In this document: piece by piece, positions 6,633 through 9,796 of the stretch
Numbering within the stretch: the first letter of the stretch is position 1
Layout: each line of letters begins with the position of its first letter
NCBI GenBank assembly: GCA_017620875.1
Contig: JAGAUH010000226.1
Location: 1 to 9,796, forward strand
Source of the DNA: Clostridia bacterium
Lineage (GTDB): Bacteria > Bacillota > Clostridia > Christensenellales > Borkfalkiaceae
Direction of reading: 5' to 3'
Length of the DNA stretch: 9,796 nt
Position numbers and translations under genes: made by a program
The notes under the pieces: model-generated
What the model was told of the DNA's origin: nothing
Seen by the model: the letters and a program-made list of their open reading frames with translations, nothing else
Databases searched by the model: none

Positions 6633-7535
6633 ATGAAAATAACGTATAAAAATTTAATTTGTTTAACTCTTGCGTTATTTTTAACCTTTGCTTGCGGTTG
6701 CGGTAGCAGTTGTAATATAGGAATAATAGGCAATAAGTTGCAAGTAGAAGAATACGGCGACTTTAAAATTGTAAAAGAAACAGACGGCACGGAAGAAGAA
6801 TATTCTTTTTACAATTTTTCTTCTCAAGGGCTTAAAAAAGATTATATTATCGTGCCGAAAGAGATAAACGGAAAGTCTGTTCACCTTTTTACTAAAGATG
6901 GAAAAACAAAGGTTTTTGATTATAGTAGCAATATAAAAAAGGTGTATATCCCTTACGACGTGTCTTATACAAATTGGGAAAGAGCATTAAAAAGGTATAA
7001 AAATAAAACTAAAATAGTTTACGATAAAGGAAGTTTCGAAGTAGAAGGTGGAATTTTATATATAAACGATTCTATAATTAGATATACTAGTATTCCAGAT
7101 TTTTGTGGTTTTGCGTACGTAAATACTAGTAACTTAAAAATATATAATAACAATTTTTTATTTGCCGTAACTAGTACACAAAACTCCTATTTTGATGGCG
7201 AAATAGATTTTATGCTTGCTAACGTGCAATTTATGTATAATTACGAAAAAGCACCAAACCAAGGACATTATTGGATAGACGATTTAGAAACGGGCGAAAC
7301 CTTAACCGTTAAACCGCCAAACCCAACTAGAGAAGGTTATACTTTTGGCGGTTGGTATGCCGATAGCGAGTGTACCATACCTTATAATTTTACAACGCCT
7401 CACGTTAAAAAACTTTTAAAACAAGGGGTTTACGAGTGGCAAGAAATAGAAAAACAAGGTGCAGTAACTAGGCAAGAATATTATTTATACTACCCCGAAG
7501 ATTACGTAACGTATATTTACGCTAAATGGATTTAA
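6633..7535 (+). CDS. Lipoprotein with C-terminal B-repeat (Flg_new-type) domain, second of three
   Basis: A 300-residue paralogue of the preceding protein. The signal peptide runs to FLTFACGC; C21 or C23 is the probable lipidated cysteine. Residues 40-110 contain SSQGLKKDYIIVPKEINGK and IKKVYIPYDV, which resemble a single degenerate BspA-type leucine-rich repeat and match the SEQGLQKEYVIIPNFING segment of the first protein. The middle (about 111-193) is unlike that of the first protein. Residues about 196-299 are the B-repeat: NVQFMYNYEKAPNQG, DLETGETL, PNPTREGYTFGGWYADSECT, FTTPHVKK and YAKW, with a similar extra stretch before the last strand. The site AAGGGGGG (6621-6628) overlaps the previous stop codon, so translation is probably coupled. 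Function unknown; surface location is predicted from the lipobox. Confidence 0.88.
   Translation: MKITYKNLICLTLALFLTFACGCGSSCNIGIIGNKLQVEEYGDFKIVKETDGTEEEYSFYNFSSQGLKKDYIIVPKEINGKSVHLFTKDGKTKVFDYSSNIKKVYIPYDVSYTNWERALKRYKNKTKIVYDKGSFEVEGGILYINDSIIRYTSIPDFCGFAYVNTSNLKIYNNNFLFAVTSTQNSYFDGEIDFMLANVQFMYNYEKAPNQGHYWIDDLETGETLTVKPPNPTREGYTFGGWYADSECTIPYNFTTPHVKKLLKQGVYEWQEIEKQGAVTRQEYYLYYPEDYVTYIYAKWI
7254..7300 (+). repeat. 47 bp near-identical repeat, copy 2 (second lipoprotein gene)
   Basis: Partner of 6359-6405 in the same orientation, 895 bp downstream. It encodes PNQGHYWIDDLETGE within the B-repeat module of the second lipoprotein. Confidence 0.9.
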
Positions 7536-7552
7536 AATAAATGGTGGACTTT

Positions 7553-8251
7553 ATGAAAAAAATAAGTAATAAAATACTAATTTGTTTACTTTTTGCAGTG
7601 GTTTTTATAAACGTTTTTGGTTGTAGTTGCGTAAAAGACAATTATAAAGAATATCCTTTTATAGAAAGCCAAAATAACGGGTTAGTATATAACGGGGTTA
7701 CTTATTATCAAATTTTTGATACTTGTTGGAGAATAGAAGAAGGGTTTAAAGAAATAGTTGGTAAAACTTATGGCGGGGCTTTGGGTACTATAACCGTTCC
7801 CGTATATAAGCACGAAAGTTTAAACGTTTTAAAAAATGGGTTGTCTAAGTATTACGTAGACGGTTTTGTTTTACCTAACGAAAAAAATTTACCGTTAGAT
7901 ACAGTAAAAGTGAAATTAATAGACGGGTATGGTTACATAAAAGGTACGTTAGTTAATCAAATTAACGAAGACGTAAAAGAAAACATTTTTAATAACGCTA
8001 TAACCCTAAGTGATATCGTAAACGAAAACGATACCATTAGCAAAGATGAGTTTTCTATATACGATAGCAAATATTCTAATATTTATTGCATTATAGATGC
8101 AAAAACGTTTTTTAAAGATTTAAATTATTTTTATTTTGATACGCGATTTTATTTGTATGAAGATAGGGTTTTACTATTGCTAGACGATTTAGTTTACGTG
8201 GTAAAAATGGAATACTCAACTAAAATAAGAGAGTGGGTAGATAGTAAATAA
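7553..8251 (+). CDS. Small lipoprotein without B-repeat, third of three
   Basis: A 232-residue protein I do not recognise. Starting at ATG 7553 gives a standard signal peptide: MKKISNK, a hydrophobic core to about residue 19, then VFGC with C24 as lipidation site. An in-frame ATG at 7541 would add MVDF before it, but only TTTAAAATAA lies upstream of it, with no ribosome binding site. GGTGGA (7543-7548) suits the later start, though it is weak and only four bases away. The mature part is Tyr-, Asp- and Asn-rich. A piece near 77-108 (LGTITVPVYKHESLNVLKN) loosely recalls the 'VIIP..ING' units of its two neighbours. The C-terminal B-repeat and YAKW ending are absent. It follows the second gene by 17 bases and the strong terminator lies directly after its stop, so it closes the operon. 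Confidence 0.82.
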   Translation: MKKISNKILICLLFAVVFINVFGCSCVKDNYKEYPFIESQNNGLVYNGVTYYQIFDTCWRIEEGFKEIVGKTYGGALGTITVPVYKHESLNVLKNGLSKYYVDGFVLPNEKNLPLDTVKVKLIDGYGYIKGTLVNQINEDVKENIFNNAITLSDIVNENDTISKDEFSIYDSKYSNIYCIIDAKTFFKDLNYFYFDTRFYLYEDRVLLLLDDLVYVVKMEYSTKIREWVDSK

Positions 8252-8291
8252 AAAAACAAGGCTAGCAAAATTTTGCTAGCCTTGTTTTTTT
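8251..8291. terminator. Bidirectional terminator between the lipoprotein operon and the CDF gene
   Basis: Bases 8251-8290 are a perfect 40 bp palindrome whose core is CAAGGCTAGCAAAA plus its complement. A-run and T-run flanks make it work on either strand. It starts on the last base of the third lipoprotein's stop codon and lies 66 bases beyond the stop of the opposing CDF gene. Confidence 0.92.
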
Positions 8292-8356
8292 GTAAAGTGT
8301 TTAAAAAAATTTGTGGTTAAAATTAGTTAATTATCGTGTTTTATATTAGGTAAAAC

Positions 8357-9526
8357 TTAAACGTAACTATGTTCTATTTTTATAACGATATTATAAAGTG
8401 GATTAATTTCTCTTACTTTTTGCAAAATAGTTTTTTCTAACTCGCTATGAGAAGTTTTATCACTTAAAGGGATAACCACGTCGAAAATAAGGTTAATATG
8501 GCTTTCTCCACCCGTCATTCTAAAATCGTGGATAGAATATTGGGGGTTTATTTCGTGTATTTTTTCTATTACTTGTTTTTTGCAAATATTAGTTTGGTCG
8601 CAATCGGTAACGATTGGGTCCATATGTATAGTTGCTAGGCAATTAAATTTGTCGTTTAAGCCAAATTCTATTGCGTCTATCATATCGTGTAAAAGGTCTA
8701 CGTTTTCTTTGTTACTAACTTCGCAGTGGAGCGAAATAATAGTTTTGCCTTCGCCGTAGTTATGCACTATTAAATCGTGTATGCCTAGAACTTTTTTATC
8801 ATATTCTAAAACGAACTTTTGCACGTTTTCTACAAAGTCTTTATCGGGTTTTTGACCAAGCAACGCGTTGGCTGTTTCCTTTAAAGATTTAAAGCCCGTG
8901 TAGAAAATAAATAATGCAACAAGTGAGCCTATATATCCGTCTATTGCAAACGGAAGATAAGGCGAAACTATAAACGCAACAAGCACTACTAGGGTAGAAA
9001 CGCTATCTGAGATACTATCGAAAGCCGTTGCCTTTAACACTAAAGAATTTATTTTTTTAGCAAGCAAAAAGTTGTATAAAAACATATACAATTTTACTGC
9101 AACCGAAACGGATAAAATAACGATTGCTAAGGTAGAAAGTTTTATTTCTTGTGGGTTAAAAATTTTGTTTACGGAAGAAGATATTAGTTCGTACGCAACG
9201 AATAAAATTAAAACCGCAACTAACATACCTGCAATATATTCTATTCTGCCGTGCCCAAAAGGGTGGTCTTCGTCGGCGTGTTTACTAGCCTTTTTTACAC
9301 CTATTAGCGTAACTATGCTACTGCCTGCATCCATTAGGTTATTAAAAGCGTCTGCCATAATACTAACCGCACCCGAAATTATGCCTGCAACTAGTTTAAA
9401 GGCAAAAAGCGCTATGTTTAAAAATATTCCTAAAAAACCCGATAGCACGCCGTAACTTTCTCTAGTTTTTGGGTTTTTGTATTCTTTTGGGTTTTTTATA
9501 AACAATTTAGAAAGTAACCAAACCAT
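8357..9526 (-). CDS. CDF family divalent metal efflux transporter with duplicated C-terminal domain
   Basis: A 389-residue cation diffusion facilitator, a proton-coupled exporter of divalent metals. The six-helix core spans about 25-212. Helix 2 carries ADAFNNLMDAGSS, where N62xxxD66 occupies the metal site, and helix 5 carries D170xxxD174 (AFDSISDS). DHPFGHGRIEY (87-97) is the classic motif after helix 2. Zinc-type CDFs usually have His-Asp at these places; Asn-Asp plus Asp-Asp recalls manganese exporters such as MntE, so manganese is a reasonable but unproven guess. A cytoplasmic ferredoxin-like domain (about 225-305) ends in the usual HMDP (301-304). A second, similar domain (about 315-389) follows, making the protein longer than the roughly 300 residues of minimal CDFs. 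GAGGG (9533-9537) lies six bases before the ATG. Monocistronic, with its own promoter. Confidence 0.94.
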   Translation of the reverse strand: MVWLLSKLFIKNPKEYKNPKTRESYGVLSGFLGIFLNIALFAFKLVAGIISGAVSIMADAFNNLMDAGSSIVTLIGVKKASKHADEDHPFGHGRIEYIAGMLVAVLILFVAYELISSSVNKIFNPQEIKLSTLAIVILSVSVAVKLYMFLYNFLLAKKINSLVLKATAFDSISDSVSTLVVLVAFIVSPYLPFAIDGYIGSLVALFIFYTGFKSLKETANALLGQKPDKDFVENVQKFVLEYDKKVLGIHDLIVHNYGEGKTIISLHCEVSNKENVDLLHDMIDAIEFGLNDKFNCLATIHMDPIVTDCDQTNICKKQVIEKIHEINPQYSIHDFRMTGGESHINLIFDVVIPLSDKTSHSELEKTILQKVREINPLYNIVIKIEHSYV

Positions 9527-9570
9527 ATTTTTCCCTCGTAAAAATAAAAATAGTTGTCTTTTATAAAAAA

Positions 9571-9599
9571 ATTATACTTTTGCTATAAATAAAAGTCAA
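9571..9599 (-). promoter_or_regulatory. Promoter of the CDF transporter gene
   Basis: On the minus strand TTGACT (9599 to 9594, 5 of 6) is followed after 17 bp by a consensus TATAAT (9576 to 9571). The start near 9564 leaves a leader of about 38 bases. A second -35-like TTGACA lies 18 bp upstream (9617 to 9612). Confidence 0.8.
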
Positions 9600-9675
9600 A
9601 TAATTATGAAATGTCAAGATAATTTATTCAAAAAATTTATAAAAAATTTAAAATGGGCTTATTTTAAATAAAAAC

Positions 9676-9714
9676 AACCCCTAGGAATAGGTTTTTAACC
9701 TATTTTTAGGGGTT
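9676..9714. terminator. Long hairpin, probable terminator of an off-window minus-strand gene
   Basis: Arm 9676-9693 pairs with 9697-9714 around a three-base loop. Read as + strand RNA all 18 pairs form, two of them G-U (9684-9685 with 9705-9706). Read as minus RNA those become two A-C mismatches, but the stem is then followed by GTTTTTATTT, a proper T-run, which is missing on the + side (TTATACTTG). A minus-strand terminator fits the T-run; a + strand structured RNA fits the G-U pairs. I cannot decide from this window alone. Confidence 0.5.
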
Positions 9715-9741
9715 TATACTTGTATTAGTGCATAAAAATAG

Positions 9742-9763
9742 GACAAGTATCAATTTACTTGTC
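9742..9763. other. Second hairpin in the terminal gene-free region
   Basis: GACAAGTA (9742-9749) pairs with TACTTGTC (9756-9763) around a six-base loop. TTTT follows on the + strand and CTATTTTTA on the minus strand, so either orientation could act as a weak terminator. ACAAGTA can instead pair with TACTTGT at 9717-9723. The rest of 9600-9796 holds no open frame with a ribosome binding site. A shorter hairpin (GGCT 9778-9781 with AGCC 9789-9792) lies at the window edge. Confidence 0.45.
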
Positions 9764-9796
9764 TTTTATAAATTTTAGGCTAAATTTAAGCCAAAA

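Noticed and set aside
5657..7535. Lipoprotein pair as a transposon or phage-borne insertion
   Set aside because: No transposase, terminal inverted repeats or target duplication are visible, and codon and base use resemble the flanking housekeeping genes.
7541..7552. Earlier ATG as start of the third lipoprotein
   Set aside because: There is no ribosome binding site upstream, and it would put MVDF before an otherwise standard MKK signal peptide.

Overview
This window is AT-rich, with short intergenic gaps, strong AGGAG-type ribosome binding sites, sigma-A-type promoters and many hairpin-plus-T-run terminators. The gene content fits a low-GC Bacillota bacterium, probably an uncultured gut Clostridia relative. 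It includes a ruvX-DUF1292 pair, a Bacillota-style ArgRS, and small lipoproteins carrying a Listeria-Bacteroides (B-repeat) module. This placement is inference; there is no rRNA or other taxonomic marker.

Layout. 1-186: end of an unidentified + strand gene and its terminator. 248-1400: a single-gene unit for an unrecognised two-helix membrane protein with coiled-coil arms, ending at a perfect-palindrome terminator that also serves the opposing gene. 1450-2605: ychF (minus strand). 2614-4471: argS, diverging from ychF; its start is best placed at 2669. 4488-4707: a 57-residue single-helix protein on the minus strand, sharing the argS terminator and diverging from ruvX. 4715-5514: the ruvX-DUF1292 operon, whose promoter places the transcript start on the ruvX ATG. 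5523-8291: an operon of three small lipoproteins. 8357-9599: a minus-strand cation diffusion facilitator (CDF) transporter with two tandem C-terminal domains. 9600-9796: no gene, but several hairpins with competing pairings.

The housekeeping part (ychF, argS, ruvX, DUF1292) looks ordinary. The less explained parts are the lipoprotein trio, the orphan membrane protein, the CDF tail and the terminal RNA structures. In the trio, the first two proteins share a C-terminal module that is almost identical at DNA level over 47 bp while their middles differ. I see no tRNA or rRNA gene, CRISPR array, insertion sequence, phage gene or defence system. The case for a wholly new system here is modest; the best candidates are the lipoprotein operon and the terminal hairpin region.
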